Assembly (NCBI RefSeq): GCF_000786695.1 | Contig: NZ_CP009962.1 | Span: 1,302,001 to 1,366,000, forward strand | DNA from: Collimonas arenae | GTDB taxonomy: Bacteria > Pseudomonadota > Gammaproteobacteria > Burkholderiales > Burkholderiaceae_D | Direction: 5' to 3' | Length of the DNA stretch: 64,000 bases | Shown here: positions 38,623-47,667 of the stretch, piece after piece | Position numbering within the stretch: the stretch's first letter is position 1 | How the letters are laid out: each line of letters begins with the position of its first letter | The notes under the pieces: model-generated | What the model saw: only the letters and a program-made list of their open reading frames with translations | What the model was told of the DNA's origin: nothing | Databases searched by the model: none | Made by a program: the position numbers and the translations under genes

Positions 38623-39297
38623 TTAATTCTTATAAAGATGATGTTGTTCAATATAGTCCAGTACTGCCGCCGGGACCAGCGTGTCGGGTCTTTTTGCGTT
38701 GTGCAGCGCCGCACGGATTTCTGTTGCCGAAATATCTACAGCCAGATTCTTCGCCAGATAGGTCAAACCGTGCGCGCTCTGGCGAATCTGCTCCGGGGTA
38801 GCCGCGCGGCGTGTAAATTCGCGCGTGACCTCGGCTGGAACCTGCGATGCATCCATGGCAAAACCGGGGCGTGAAGCCACGCCCAGATGGGCATAGTCAA
38901 ACAGGCGGTCCCAGCCTTGCCAGGTATTCAAATGCTGCAACTGGTCGGCGCCCATCAGGAAAACGATAGACGCCTGCGGCCCGAGTTCAGCGCGCAATGC
39001 TTGCAATGTATCAATAGTATACGTTGCGGTCTGTCGCAGGATTTCCTGCTGGTCGATGACCAACGGTACGCTTTGCTGGCTAAATGCACGCTTTACCATC
39101 TCAACCCGTTGCTCCGGACTGGCTTCCAGTCCGTGTTTTTGCCAAGGGTTGCCGGCAGGAATTACCCGCAATTCATCTGGCGCCAGCAAGGTGACAAAGT
39201 ATTTCGCCAGCGCCACATGACCATTGTGGACCGGATCGAAACTGCCGCCGAGAACTGCTATGCACTGCCTGGAACGTGGAGTGTGATTGGATGTCAT
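38623..39297 (-). CDS. nadD: Nicotinate-nucleotide adenylyltransferase
   Basis: NadD (224 aa) forms nicotinate adenine dinucleotide from nicotinate mononucleotide and ATP, the step before NAD synthetase. The nucleotidyltransferase motif is LGGSFDPVHNGHVALA near the start, and ISATEIRAAL near the C-terminus is the second ATP-binding motif. Length is normal. It lies between hemF (12 bp) and rsfS (adjacent), the standard nadD-rsfS pairing. Confidence 0.96.
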   Translation of the reverse strand: MTSNHTPRSRQCIAVLGGSFDPVHNGHVALAKYFVTLLAPDELRVIPAGNPWQKHGLEASPEQRVEMVKRAFSQQSVPLVIDQQEILRQTATYTIDTLQALRAELGPQASIVFLMGADQLQHLNTWQGWDRLFDYAHLGVASRPGFAMDASQVPAEVTREFTRRAATPEQIRQSAHGLTYLAKNLAVDISATEIRAALHNAKRPDTLVPAAVLDYIEQHHLYKN

Positions 39298-39309
39298 ACG
39301 GACTGCTTA

Positions 39310-40257
39310 TCAAACCCACTCGCGATGGATCAGGAAATCGGAATATAAACGAGCTTCCGGGCTCCCTGCCGCTGGTTGCCAGTCGTAGCGCCACTTGACC
39401 ACGGGCGGCATCGACATCAGGATAGACTCGGTACGTCCCCCGGATTGCAGACCGAACAAAGTGCCGCGATCATACACTAAATTGAATTCAACATAGCGTC
39501 CGCGACGATATGCCTGGAAATCCCGCTCATTTTCGCCGTAGGGCGTATCCTTGCGGCGCGCCAGGATTGGCGCATACGCCGGGATAAATGCGTTGCCGAC
39601 GCTTTGCATCATGGCAAAGCTTTTTTCGAAGCCCAAGGCATTGAAATCATCGAAGAAAATGCCGCCGACGCCGCGCGGCTCCTTGCGGTGCTTCAAATAA
39701 AAATAATCGTCGCACCATTGTTTGAAGCGCGGGTAGAGCGCCGGCCCTTGCACTGTATCGCTGTCAAACGGCGTCAGCGCATCACGGCAAGTACGGTGAA
39801 AATGTTCGACATCTTCGGTAAAACCGTAATAAGGGGTGAGATCGATGCCGCCGCCAAACCACCAGACCGGCTCCTGGCCTTCGGCGCTGGCGATGAAAAA
39901 GCGCACGTTCATGTGGACGGTCGGAGCGAACGGGTTACGCGGATGCATGACCAGCGAGACGCCCATGGCCTCCCACTTGCGGCCGGCCAGTTCTGGTCGG
40001 TCAGCCGCTGCAGATGGCGGCAGGCTACTGCCCATTACGTGCGAAAAACCGACGCCACCGCGTTCCAGCACATTGCCTTCTTCGATAATCCGCGAATTGC
40101 CGCCGCCGCCTTCGGCACGTTGCCATTGATCGCTGCCGAAAGGTTTGCCGTCAATCTGTTCCAGCGCTGCAACGATGCGCGCTTGCAGATCGAGCAAGTA
40201 GGATTTGACCGCGCTGGCCGGATTGGCTGGACTATCGGGAGAGGTGTTTGAAATCAT
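39310..40257 (-). CDS. hemF: Oxygen-dependent coproporphyrinogen III oxidase
   Basis: HemF (315 aa) decarboxylates two propionate side chains of coproporphyrinogen III to give protoporphyrinogen IX, using O2. Strong family motifs are [40 protein letters not shown] and [16 protein letters not shown]. The ATG at 40257 is preferred; a TTG at 40281 is in frame and neither has a clear ribosome site. It stands between purD and nadD in the minus-strand housekeeping run. Presence of the aerobic enzyme fits an oxygen-respiring organism. Confidence 0.96.
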   Translation of the reverse strand: MISNTSPDSPANPASAVKSYLLDLQARIVAALEQIDGKPFGSDQWQRAEGGGGNSRIIEEGNVLERGGVGFSHVMGSSLPPSAAADRPELAGRKWEAMGVSLVMHPRNPFAPTVHMNVRFFIASAEGQEPVWWFGGGIDLTPYYGFTEDVEHFHRTCRDALTPFDSDTVQGPALYPRFKQWCDDYFYLKHRKEPRGVGGIFFDDFNALGFEKSFAMMQSVGNAFIPAYAPILARRKDTPYGENERDFQAYRRGRYVEFNLVYDRGTLFGLQSGGRTESILMSMPPVVKWRYDWQPAAGSPEARLYSDFLIHREWV

Positions 40258-40327
40258 CGTGCTAAAGGAGGTATCTATCAATTTGCTAGTCTGGCAACGC
40301 TAAAAGCATAAACTGTTTATTCAAATC

Positions 40328-40371
40328 GGGGTCAGGGTTTTTCGTCTTGCATGACGAAAACCCCTGACCCC
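40328..40371. repeat. 44-bp near-perfect palindrome between purD and hemF
   Basis: Two 19-base arms (40328-40346 beginning GGGGTCAGGG, and 40353-40371 ending CCTGACCCC) pair around a 6-base loop with a single G-T type mismatch. There is no terminal T run on either strand, so it is a poor intrinsic terminator. It resembles a REP-like palindrome. No second copy was noticed in this window. Confidence 0.7.
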
Positions 40372-40409
40372 GACTTGTTTAGTACCGACGCAGCTAGCCG
40401 ATAAACCGA

Positions 40410-41684
40410 TCAGGCATGTTTCTTCAGTGCCCGCCAGCCGATATCGCGGCGGAACTGCGCGCCGTCGAAATGAATCAGGTCGACCACGCCGTAAGCCTGT
40501 TTCTGCGCCATCTTGACGCTGTCGCCCAGGCCCACTACGCACAGTACGCGGCCGCCGGATGTGGTCAAACGTTCGCCGGTGAGGGTGGTGCCGGCATGGA
40601 ACGTCACTGTATCGGCGTTCTCCGGCGGAATCCCGGAAATCAGGTCGTCCTTGCGCGGCGCGTCCGGGTAACCGGACGCAGCCATCACCACGCCCAGCGC
40701 GGTGCGACGGTCCCATTCCAGTTCAATCGTATCCAGGGTGCCGCTGACAGCATGCTCCATTACCATCAGCAAATCGGTTTTCAGGCGCGCCATGATCGGC
40801 TGGGTTTCCGGGTCGCCCATGCGGCAGTTGAACTCCAGCGTTTTCGGATTGCCCTTGTCGTCGATCATCAGGCCAGCGTACAGGAAGCCGCTGAACGGAA
40901 TACCGTCCTTGGCCATGCCTTGCACTGTCGGCGTGATGATTTCGCGCATGACGCGTGCGTGCAGCGCCGGGGTGACGATAGGGGCTGGCGAATAGGCGCC
41001 CATGCCGCCGGTGTTCGGCCCCTGGTCGTCGTCCTTGAGGCGCTTGTGATCCTGGCTGGTGGCCAGTGGCAGGATGTTCTTGCCATCGACCATGACGATA
41101 AAGCTGGCTTCTTCGCCGGCGAGGAATTCTTCGATCACTACGCGCGCGCCTGCATCGCCGAGACGATTATCGGACAGCATCATGTCGACCGCGCCGTGCG
41201 CCTCTTCCAGAGTCATGGCAACCACAACGCCCTTGCCGGCAGCCAGGCCATCGGCCTTGATGACAATCGGTGCGCCTTTTTGGTCGATGTACTGATGCGC
41301 TGCGCCGACGTCGGAGAAGGTTTGATATTCGGCAGTAGGGATGTGATGACGTTGCATGAAGGACTTGGCGAAATCCTTCGAGCTTTCCAGCTGCGCCGCT
41401 TCCTTGGTCGGGCCGAAAATCTTCAGGCCGCGGGCACGGAAAATATTCACGATGCCTGCTGCCAGCGGAGTTTCCGGACCGACCACGGTGAGCGCGACAT
41501 GTTCGCGTTCAACGAAATCCGCCAGCGCCGCCGGATCGGTGATGTTGATGTTTTCCAGGCGCTGGTCGAGCGCAGTGCCACCGTTGCCGGGTGCGACGAA
41601 GACCGTTTGAATGCGCGGGGATTGGGCGATTTTCCACGCCAGGGCATGCTCGCGGCCGCCAGAGCCCACTACCAGAATTTTCAT
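40410..41684 (-). CDS. purD: Phosphoribosylamine-glycine ligase
   Basis: PurD (424 aa) joins phosphoribosylamine and glycine with ATP, the second step of purine synthesis. It begins MKILVVGSGGREHALAWK. The ATP-grasp region includes VIKADGLAAGKGV and EFLAGEEASFIVMVDG, and LEFNCRMGDPETQPIM holds the metal ligands. The usual variant of this last motif has NARFGDPETQ, so Cys-Arg-Met here is a mild variation. It lies 13 bp after yebC in a conserved betaproteobacterial order. Confidence 0.96.
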   Translation of the reverse strand: MKILVVGSGGREHALAWKIAQSPRIQTVFVAPGNGGTALDQRLENINITDPAALADFVEREHVALTVVGPETPLAAGIVNIFRARGLKIFGPTKEAAQLESSKDFAKSFMQRHHIPTAEYQTFSDVGAAHQYIDQKGAPIVIKADGLAAGKGVVVAMTLEEAHGAVDMMLSDNRLGDAGARVVIEEFLAGEEASFIVMVDGKNILPLATSQDHKRLKDDDQGPNTGGMGAYSPAPIVTPALHARVMREIITPTVQGMAKDGIPFSGFLYAGLMIDDKGNPKTLEFNCRMGDPETQPIMARLKTDLLMVMEHAVSGTLDTIELEWDRRTALGVVMAASGYPDAPRKDDLISGIPPENADTVTFHAGTTLTGERLTTSGGRVLCVVGLGDSVKMAQKQAYGVVDLIHFDGAQFRRDIGWRALKKHA

Positions 41685-41697
41685 ATGAGTCCGTGTA

Positions 41698-42423
41698 TCA
41701 GTCTTCGATTACTGCGTTGCTATAAATTTCTTGTACATCGTCCAGGTTTTCCAGCGCGTCCAGCAGCTTTTGCATCTTGACGGCGTCGTCGCCGGTGAAC
41801 ACGGTTTCAGTCGCCGGCTTCATGATGATTTCAGCCACTTCTGCCTTGAAGCCGGCTTTTTCCAGGGCTTCCTTGAGTGCGGAAAAATCATGGGGATCCG
41901 AAATAACTTCGATGCCGCCTTCATCGTCGGTGACGACATCTTCCGCACCTGCTTCCAATGCCGCTTCCATTAAAGCGTCCTCATTGGTGCCTGGCGCGAA
42001 CAGCAACTGGCCGCAATGTTTGAACATGAACGCCACAGAGCCTTCGGTGCCCATGTTGCCGCCGTATTTGGAAAAGGCGTGGCGCACTTCGGCGACCGTG
42101 CGAATTCTGTTGTCAGTCATGCAATCTACGATGATGGCGGCGCCGCCGATGCCATAGCCTTCGTAGCGCACTTCTTCGTAGTTGACGCCGTCCAGGCCGC
42201 CGCTACCGCGCTGGATGGCGCGGGTGACGTTGTCCTTGGGCATATTGGCGTCGGACGCCTTGTCGATTGCCAGTCGCAAACGCGGGTTGGCGTCAATGTC
42301 GCCGCCGCCCATACGGGCCGCAACGGTAATTTCCTTGATCAAGCGGGTCCAGATTTTGCCGCGCTTGGCGTCGGTTGCGGCCTTCTTATGCTTAATATTG
42401 GCCCATTTGCTGTGTCCAGCCAT
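41698..42423 (-). CDS. YebC/PmpR-family DNA-binding transcriptional regulator
   Basis: This 241-aa protein has the conserved YebC start [23 protein letters not shown] and the block [20 protein letters not shown]. The family acts as DNA-binding regulators (PmpR represses quorum-sensing genes in Pseudomonas), and other members help translation of proline-rich stretches; which role applies here is not shown by the sequence. It opens the long minus-strand run to rng and is divergent from the HerA-like ATPase gene with 91 bp between. Confidence 0.94.
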   Translation of the reverse strand: MAGHSKWANIKHKKAATDAKRGKIWTRLIKEITVAARMGGGDIDANPRLRLAIDKASDANMPKDNVTRAIQRGSGGLDGVNYEEVRYEGYGIGGAAIIVDCMTDNRIRTVAEVRHAFSKYGGNMGTEGSVAFMFKHCGQLLFAPGTNEDALMEAALEAGAEDVVTDDEGGIEVISDPHDFSALKEALEKAGFKAEVAEIIMKPATETVFTGDDAVKMQKLLDALENLDDVQEIYSNAVIED

Positions 42424-42514
42424 GATGGTTCTTTCTTGCTCTAGTTAGCTATAATCAAAGCGCAATTTTACCATATTGCACTTTCTTGAAATCCACTGAA
42501 ATCGACCCCAAACC

Positions 42515-44014
42515 ATGTCAAATCCTCTCCTGATTGCCAAAAACGCCGAGCATGACCTGGTGCTCCTGCCCGCATTAGTGAATCGCCATGGCTGCATTAC
42601 CGGCGCCACCGGCACCGGTAAGACCGTCACCTTGCAAGTGATTGCACAGGCTTTGTCGGATCGCGGCGTACCGGTTTTCATGGCCGACGTCAAGGGTGAT
42701 TTGTCCGGCATGGCTAAGGCTGGAGCCTCTTCGGGTAAGTTGAAGCAGCGGCTGGAGGCGCTGGGAATCGAAGAGCCGCAGTGGGCGGCGACGCCGGTCA
42801 CTTTCTGGGATGTGTATGGCCAACAGGGCCATCCGGTGCGCGCTACGATCTCCGACATGGGGCCGTTGCTGTTGGCGCGTATGCTGAATCTGAACGATAC
42901 CCAGCAAGGCGTGTTGCAGCTGGTGTTCAAGATCGCCGACGACAACGGCCTGCTGTTGCTGGACCTGAAGGATTTGCGGGCGATGTTGCAACACGTCGGT
43001 GACAATGCTGCCAGTTTCCAGACCGAATACGGCAATATTTCCGCCGCCAGCATCGGCGCTATCCAGCGCGGCCTGATCGGCATTGGCGAGCAAGGCGGCG
43101 AACAGTTCTTCGGCGAGCCGATGCTCAATATCGACGACCTGATCCAGACCGATGGCAGTGGCAAGGGTGTGGTGAATATTCTGGCGGCTGACAAGCTGAT
43201 GAACGCGCCGCGCCTGTATTCCACCTTTTTGCTGTGGATGCTGTCGGAACTGTTTGAACATTTACCCGAAGTGGGCGACCTGGACCAGCCGAAGCTGGTG
43301 TTTTTCTTTGACGAAGCACATTTGCTGTTCAGCGAAGCGCCCAAGCCCTTGCTGCAGAAAATCGAGCAAGTGGTGAGGTTGATCCGTTCCAAAGGTGTTG
43401 GCGTATTCTTCGTCACGCAAAATCCGCTGGATATTCCCGATACCGTGCTGGGCCAGTTGGGTAATCGCGTGCAGCATGCGCTGCGCGCCTATACGCCGCG
43501 CGATCAAAAAGCCGTGCAAGCCGCCGCCGATACCTTCCGCGCCAATCCGGCCTTGAACACGGCAGAAGTCATCGGCGAACTTGGCGTCGGCGAAGCACTG
43601 GTGTCCTTCCTTGACGAGAAGGGACGTCCGACTATCGTCGAGCGTGCATTCATCCTGCCGCCGGCATCGCAGATCGGACCGATCACAGATGAAGAGCGCA
43701 AGCAACTGATGGCGACATCGATTGTCGCCGGCGTGTATGAGGCCGCAGTGGATCGCGAATCGGCATACGAAATATTGAAGGGACGCAGCGCTACGCCAGC
43801 AGCCAAAGATGGCGCGCAAGCCGGTACGGATTCGTCGATTGGGGCCACTGTCAGTTCGTGGGGCAGCGCGTTGGGCGGCTTGCTGGGCGGCGGTTCGGGG
43901 CATAAAGACAGCGTGGTACAGGCAGTGGTCAAGTCCGCTGCGCGCACCATCGGTTCTCAGGTTGGACGCGAATTGATTCGCGGCGTGCTGGGATCTTTGC
44001 TGAAAAAAAAGTAA
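42515..44014 (+). CDS. HerA-like ATPase of the DUF853 family (YjgR-like)
   Basis: This 499-aa ATPase has Walker A GATGTGKT at 30-37 and Walker [10 protein letters not shown] with Asp266-Glu267. The body matches the DUF853/YjgR family, HerA/FtsK-type P-loop proteins whose biological role is not established. A C-terminal Gly/Ser-rich stretch ([16 protein letters not shown]) precedes a final segment with [21 protein letters not shown]. No nuclease such as NurA is adjacent, so this is a stand-alone member rather than part of a HerA-based defence or repair unit. Confidence 0.9.
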   Translation: MSNPLLIAKNAEHDLVLLPALVNRHGCITGATGTGKTVTLQVIAQALSDRGVPVFMADVKGDLSGMAKAGASSGKLKQRLEALGIEEPQWAATPVTFWDVYGQQGHPVRATISDMGPLLLARMLNLNDTQQGVLQLVFKIADDNGLLLLDLKDLRAMLQHVGDNAASFQTEYGNISAASIGAIQRGLIGIGEQGGEQFFGEPMLNIDDLIQTDGSGKGVVNILAADKLMNAPRLYSTFLLWMLSELFEHLPEVGDLDQPKLVFFFDEAHLLFSEAPKPLLQKIEQVVRLIRSKGVGVFFVTQNPLDIPDTVLGQLGNRVQHALRAYTPRDQKAVQAAADTFRANPALNTAEVIGELGVGEALVSFLDEKGRPTIVERAFILPPASQIGPITDEERKQLMATSIVAGVYEAAVDRESAYEILKGRSATPAAKDGAQAGTDSSIGATVSSWGSALGGLLGGGSGHKDSVVQAVVKSAARTIGSQVGRELIRGVLGSLLKKK

Positions 44015-44145
44015 ACAAATAATCGTACGCCGTATCACCGCATGATGGCGTTGTCAGAGGGATCGGCTGAGCAGTTTTTTTCTTGCTCCGATCCCTTAAC
44101 AACGCGATCTTCCTATACCCATTACAATTCCCCCATGGGCAATCA

Positions 44146-45057
44146 ATGAGCAGCAAGTTATACCCGGCCGGTCGCCAACTCTTTCTTGGCGGCTTGGCAA
44201 TTGCCGTTGCCGGCGCGATTCTGTTTTCAGCCAAGGCGATTGTCGCCAAACTGATCTATCGCTATCCGGTTGATGCGGTCATGCTGATCACGTTTCGCAT
44301 GCTGTTTTCGTTGCCGTTGTTTGCCGCCGTGGCCTTGTGGAAGGCGCGTAGCGAAACGCCGTTGTCGAACCGCGACCGGGCCCGGATAGTGGTGCTGGGA
44401 TTGATCGGCTATTACCTGTCGAGTTTTCTCGACTTTCTCGGCCTGCAGTATATTTCGGCCGGGCTGGAACGTTTGATCTTGTTTTTGACGCCGTCGTTCG
44501 TGTTGCTGATGTCATTTCTGTTTTACCGGCGCCGGGTGACATGGCTGGAGTGGGCTGCATTGCTGATTTCCTATCTGGGAACGGTGCTGGTGTTCTTGCA
44601 TGATGTGCGCCTGGGCGGCGCCAATATCGGCCTGGGAAGTACCTTGGTGCTAGGGGCGGCAATCAGCTATGCGCTGTATCTGATGCTATCGGGCGAACTG
44701 GTGAGCCGGGTCGGTGCGATGCGGCTGGTGGCGTATGCGATGTGTGTTTCTTGCGTTGCCTGCATTGTGCAGTTCATGGTGTTGCGGCCGTGGCCGGTTT
44801 TGTTGCAACAGTCGGCGCCGGTATATGGCTTGTCGATGATTAACGCCGTGTTTTGTACGGTGCTGCCGGTGTTTTTGACGATGATTGCGGTGGCGCGCAT
44901 TGGTCCCGCGACTGCGGCGCAAGCCGGTATGGTCGGGCCGGTTTCGACCTTGTTTTTAGGTGCGCTGATTCTGGACGAGCCAGTTACGGCGATCCAGCTG
45001 ACGGGCACCAGTCTGGTGTTGGTGGGGATTTATCTGATCTCGAAAAAGAAGACATAG
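44146..45057 (+). CDS. EamA/DMT-family transporter
   Basis: This 303-aa inner-membrane protein has about ten hydrophobic helices forming two EamA repeats, the pattern of drug/metabolite exporters. The second repeat includes ARIGPATAAQAGMVGPVSTL and the first LQYISAGLERLILFLTPSFV. Substrate is unknown; members export amino acids, nucleosides or other metabolites. The ATG at 44146 starts the conserved part. It stands alone between the ATPase and quinone oxidoreductase genes. Confidence 0.88.
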   Translation: MSSKLYPAGRQLFLGGLAIAVAGAILFSAKAIVAKLIYRYPVDAVMLITFRMLFSLPLFAAVALWKARSETPLSNRDRARIVVLGLIGYYLSSFLDFLGLQYISAGLERLILFLTPSFVLLMSFLFYRRRVTWLEWAALLISYLGTVLVFLHDVRLGGANIGLGSTLVLGAAISYALYLMLSGELVSRVGAMRLVAYAMCVSCVACIVQFMVLRPWPVLLQQSAPVYGLSMINAVFCTVLPVFLTMIAVARIGPATAAQAGMVGPVSTLFLGALILDEPVTAIQLTGTSLVLVGIYLISKKKT

Positions 45058-45173
45058 AAAATAAAAAGCAGAAAAGAAACGCGGTCAGATAAAAATTTTT
45101 GCAATTTCATGCAATGTAAGTTGTAGCTATCTAAGTATTAGCTATCGAGGATTATTAGGAGGTGAAAGCAATC

Positions 45174-46148
45174 ATGGTAAAAGCAATCAGGATATCGAAA
45201 ACCGGCGGCCCGGAGGTCATGGATTATGTAGACGTGGAGGTTGGCGATCCAGGCCCGGGCGAAGTGCGGATACGGCACGCTGCCTGCGGCTTGAATTTTA
45301 TCGACGTCTACTTCCGCACCGGCTTGTACCCGCAACCGTTGCCGGGTGGCTTGGGCCAGGAAGCTGCAGGCGTGATCGAAGCGGTGGGCGAGGGGGTGAC
45401 GCACGTCAAGGTCGGTGACCGGGTATCTTATGCGACCCGTCCTAATGGCGCTTATTCCGAAGCGCGTGTGATGCCGGCAGCGTTCCTGATCACATTGCCT
45501 GATTCCATCAGTTTCGATACGGCCGCTGCAATGACTTTGCAGGGCCTGACTGCACAATACCTGTTTCGCCGCACCTTCCCCTTGCGCGGCGGTGAAACCA
45601 TCTTGTTCCATGCTGCCGCGGGCGGTGTTGGCCTGATCGCCAGCCAATGGGCGCGAGCGCTGGGCGTGACCATGATAGGCACCGTCAGCTCGGCAGAAAA
45701 AGCGGCGCTGGCGACAGCGGCCGGCTGCACCCATGTGATCAATTACAAGACCGAGAATTTTGTCGAACGGGTGCGTGAAATCACCGGTGGCAAAGGCGTG
45801 CCGGTTGTGTATGATTCGATCGGCAAAGATACATTCATCGGTTCGCTGGATTGCCTTGCGCCTTTGGGCACCATGGTCAGTTTCGGCAATGCCTCCGGTG
45901 CGGTGCCACCGTTCAGCCTGAACGAATTGGCGTCGCGCGGCTCGCTGACGATTACCCGGCCTTCGCTGCCAAGTTACATATCGACCCGGGCCGATCTTGA
46001 TGCTGCTGCTGCGGATTTGTTCCAGATGGTGGACAGCAAGAAAATCACGATTGAAATCAACCAGCGCTATGCTTTGAAAGATGTGGGGCAGGCACATGCC
46101 GATCTGGAGGCGCGCAAGACCACTGGTTCCACTGTCTTGATTCCTTGA
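45174..46148 (+). CDS. Quinone oxidoreductase (MDR family, QOR-like)
   Basis: This 324-aa NADPH-dependent enzyme belongs to the zinc-free branch of the medium-chain dehydrogenases that includes Qor. It has GGLGQEAAGVIEAVGEGV in the N-terminal domain and the nucleotide loop AAAGGVGLIASQWARALG. MVSFGNASGAVPPF and the terminal KTTGSTVLIP are Qor-like. The ATG at 45174 follows a strong ribosome site, AGGAGGTGA at 45157-45165. A 59-aa membrane protein gene follows after 33 bp and may share its mRNA. Confidence 0.92.
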   Translation: MVKAIRISKTGGPEVMDYVDVEVGDPGPGEVRIRHAACGLNFIDVYFRTGLYPQPLPGGLGQEAAGVIEAVGEGVTHVKVGDRVSYATRPNGAYSEARVMPAAFLITLPDSISFDTAAAMTLQGLTAQYLFRRTFPLRGGETILFHAAAGGVGLIASQWARALGVTMIGTVSSAEKAALATAAGCTHVINYKTENFVERVREITGGKGVPVVYDSIGKDTFIGSLDCLAPLGTMVSFGNASGAVPPFSLNELASRGSLTITRPSLPSYISTRADLDAAAADLFQMVDSKKITIEINQRYALKDVGQAHADLEARKTTGSTVLIP

Positions 46149-46181
46149 ATTTTCCCCATGAGTTTATCCCCAGAGGAATGA

Positions 46182-46361
46182 ATGAACGACCCCTTGAAAG
46201 AGCAGCCGGACGACCAACTGGAAAATCCGATGCATCATCCGGCAGAGCAACCGACCGGCAGCGACGGCTCGCCTAAATTCGGACGACTGCTGATTGTGCT
46301 GGTGCTGGTGGTGATTCTGATAGGCTTCATCACGTTTGCCAGCGAATGGTTTTATAGCTGA
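46182..46361 (+). CDS. Small single-span membrane protein (59 aa), function unknown
   Basis: This short gene encodes MNDPLKEQPDDQLENPMH as a polar, acidic N-terminus and then one hydrophobic segment, LLIVLVLVVILIGFITFA (about residues 36-53), with a short tail SEWFYS. It has AGAGG five bases before the ATG and is followed within 20 bp by a strong terminator. That, with its position 33 bp after the quinone oxidoreductase gene, argues that it is real and co-transcribed. I do not recognise the family. Confidence 0.65.
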   Translation: MNDPLKEQPDDQLENPMHHPAEQPTGSDGSPKFGRLLIVLVLVVILIGFITFASEWFYS

Positions 46362-46373
46362 TTGTCACAGCCG

Positions 46374-46424
46374 CAAAAAAACAGCCTGTGCCCTCACCGT
46401 AGTGAGGGCACAGGCTGTTTTACC
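46374..46424. terminator. Bidirectional terminator
   Basis: A long perfect stem of about 18 bp (arms 46380-46397 and 46402-46419, loop CGTA) is flanked by an A run on the left and TTTT on the right. It ends transcription of the plus-strand oxidoreductase pair and of the minus-strand DUF4136 gene. Confidence 0.92.
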
Positions 46425-46435
46425 TTGGCCGGGCT

Positions 46436-47086
46436 TTATTGTTGGTCCTCAACCTTTAGCTTGACCACATGCGGCACGCCGCTCTTTCCCGGGAAATCGG
46501 TAAAGGCGCTACGCACCAGATATGGCATCACGGCCGGTAACGAATTCATCTTGCCTTCGCTGTTGACAGTGACGTCATACAGTTTTTGGCCGCCGGCGGC
46601 GCGCGTGATGATGATATTCAGGCGGCGCAGGAATAGTTGATAGTCATATTCGCGCTGACCGACCACTTGCGGTGCGTACCAGAACGGATCGTAAAACGGA
46701 TCGCCAAACCTGGGGCCATAGAATCCCGGCCGTCCCCAGCCATAAGGGCCATATCCGCCGTACCACATTGGATCAGCGACAACCGGCTCCACAACGTGGA
46801 CGTCGCGCGCGGCGATGCTGTAGTTCAGGGCAACCTTCAATTGTGCGGTGGCGGTATTGTCCTGCTGCACAAATCCCAGGCGCTGCAATTCCGCGCGCAC
46901 CAGGCCTTCATAGTTGCGATATTCCAGGTCATTGTTCTGCGCGTCCGTGTGTTCGAATACGAAGGATTTGCTCGGCAGGTCCGCAGGCCATTCGTTAAAG
47001 GCCGTGACATTGCTGCGAATGACAGTGGCACAACCGCCTAGCAACAATAACAGCGAGGCGATACATAGACTGATGATGCGATTCAT
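46436..47086 (-). CDS. DUF4136-domain lipoprotein
   Basis: This 216-aa protein starts with a lipoprotein signal (SLLLLLGGCATV, lipidated Cys near residue 19) and has the beta-rich DUF4136 domain, found in envelope lipoproteins of unknown function. A Gly/Tyr/Pro-rich loop (YGGYGPYGWGRPGFYGPR) interrupts the domain. The ATG at 47086 has AGAGGA upstream and gives an intact signal peptide. A longer in-frame extension to 47206 lacks support. It is probably anchored in the outer membrane. Confidence 0.87.
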   Translation of the reverse strand: MNRIISLCIASLLLLLGGCATVIRSNVTAFNEWPADLPSKSFVFEHTDAQNNDLEYRNYEGLVRAELQRLGFVQQDNTATAQLKVALNYSIAARDVHVVEPVVADPMWYGGYGPYGWGRPGFYGPRFGDPFYDPFWYAPQVVGQREYDYQLFLRRLNIIITRAAGGQKLYDVTVNSEGKMNSLPAVMPYLVRSAFTDFPGKSGVPHVVKLKVEDQQ

Positions 47087-47484
47087 TATGATTCCTCTTC
47101 GTGGGGGGATGCGCGGCGCATTTCCTGGTTTTACCTGATAGGCGTCGGCGGCAGCGGATGCATGGAGCTTGCGTTCTTTTTGGCTTGGCGGCTGAAAGAA
47201 CTGCATGATCTTAGCATTTTAGCCAAATCTTGATAGTGTTGCTCTATCGCTTTGTCTCTATCTGTAACTAACGAGATTTGATTTCCCGGCAAAACAAATG
47301 AGCGATGTCTTGATGATAATTTATTCCAATTATTGCCATGTTTTCAATTCGACATCTATTGTTGGCGGTTGTAGTGCATATCTGCCTCAAATTGGATGAT
47401 CCTTTTCGCTTTGATTGGTAGAATCACTGCCTGCCTGCAATTTTAAGAACCAATTACACTGATTAAGACTGACCAGCCAGGTTT
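47087..47484. other. Intergenic region between the DUF4136 gene and element copy B
   Basis: No gene is supported in this stretch of about 400 bases. It is AT-rich around 47220-47460 and should contain the promoter of the lipoprotein gene. Between copy B and the pepN start (47553-47667) there is also no gene. Confidence 0.5.
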
Positions 47485-47552
47485 TAAGAGGCTGCGCAAA
47501 CACAGATGGCTAGGAGGAGCAACAGCCCAGGTGTGTTTGCAACAGCCTCTAA
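47485..47552 (+). mobile_element. MITE-like inverted-repeat element, copy B (62 bp plus TAA duplications)
   Basis: The element at 47488-47549 has ends GAGGCTG and CAGCCTC; the arms continue GCAAACACA on the left and its complement TGTGTTTGC on the right after a two-base difference. TAA at 47485-47487 and TAA at 47550-47552 form a 3-bp target duplication. The interior GGCTAGGAG matches copies A and C, so B looks like a shortened relative. It is intergenic, 115 bp before pepN. Confidence 0.85.
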
Positions 47553-47667
47553 GCTAGTCACCGAGCTATCGCTCGTAGTGACATGCTTAGTTGCCGACTG
47601 TAGTTACCAGCCATAGTTGCCAATCGAAGTTATTACAATTAACCCGTCACCTTAGCGACCATTTCCT

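Noticed and set aside
40416..41780. 454-codon open frame antisense to purD
   Set aside because: The minus strand encodes a full PurD with all motifs; the plus-strand translation has none.
42515..44014. HerA-like ATPase as part of a defence or end-resection system
   Set aside because: No NurA, SIR2 or other effector gene is adjacent; neighbours are yebC and an EamA transporter, and the sequence fits the stand-alone DUF853 family.
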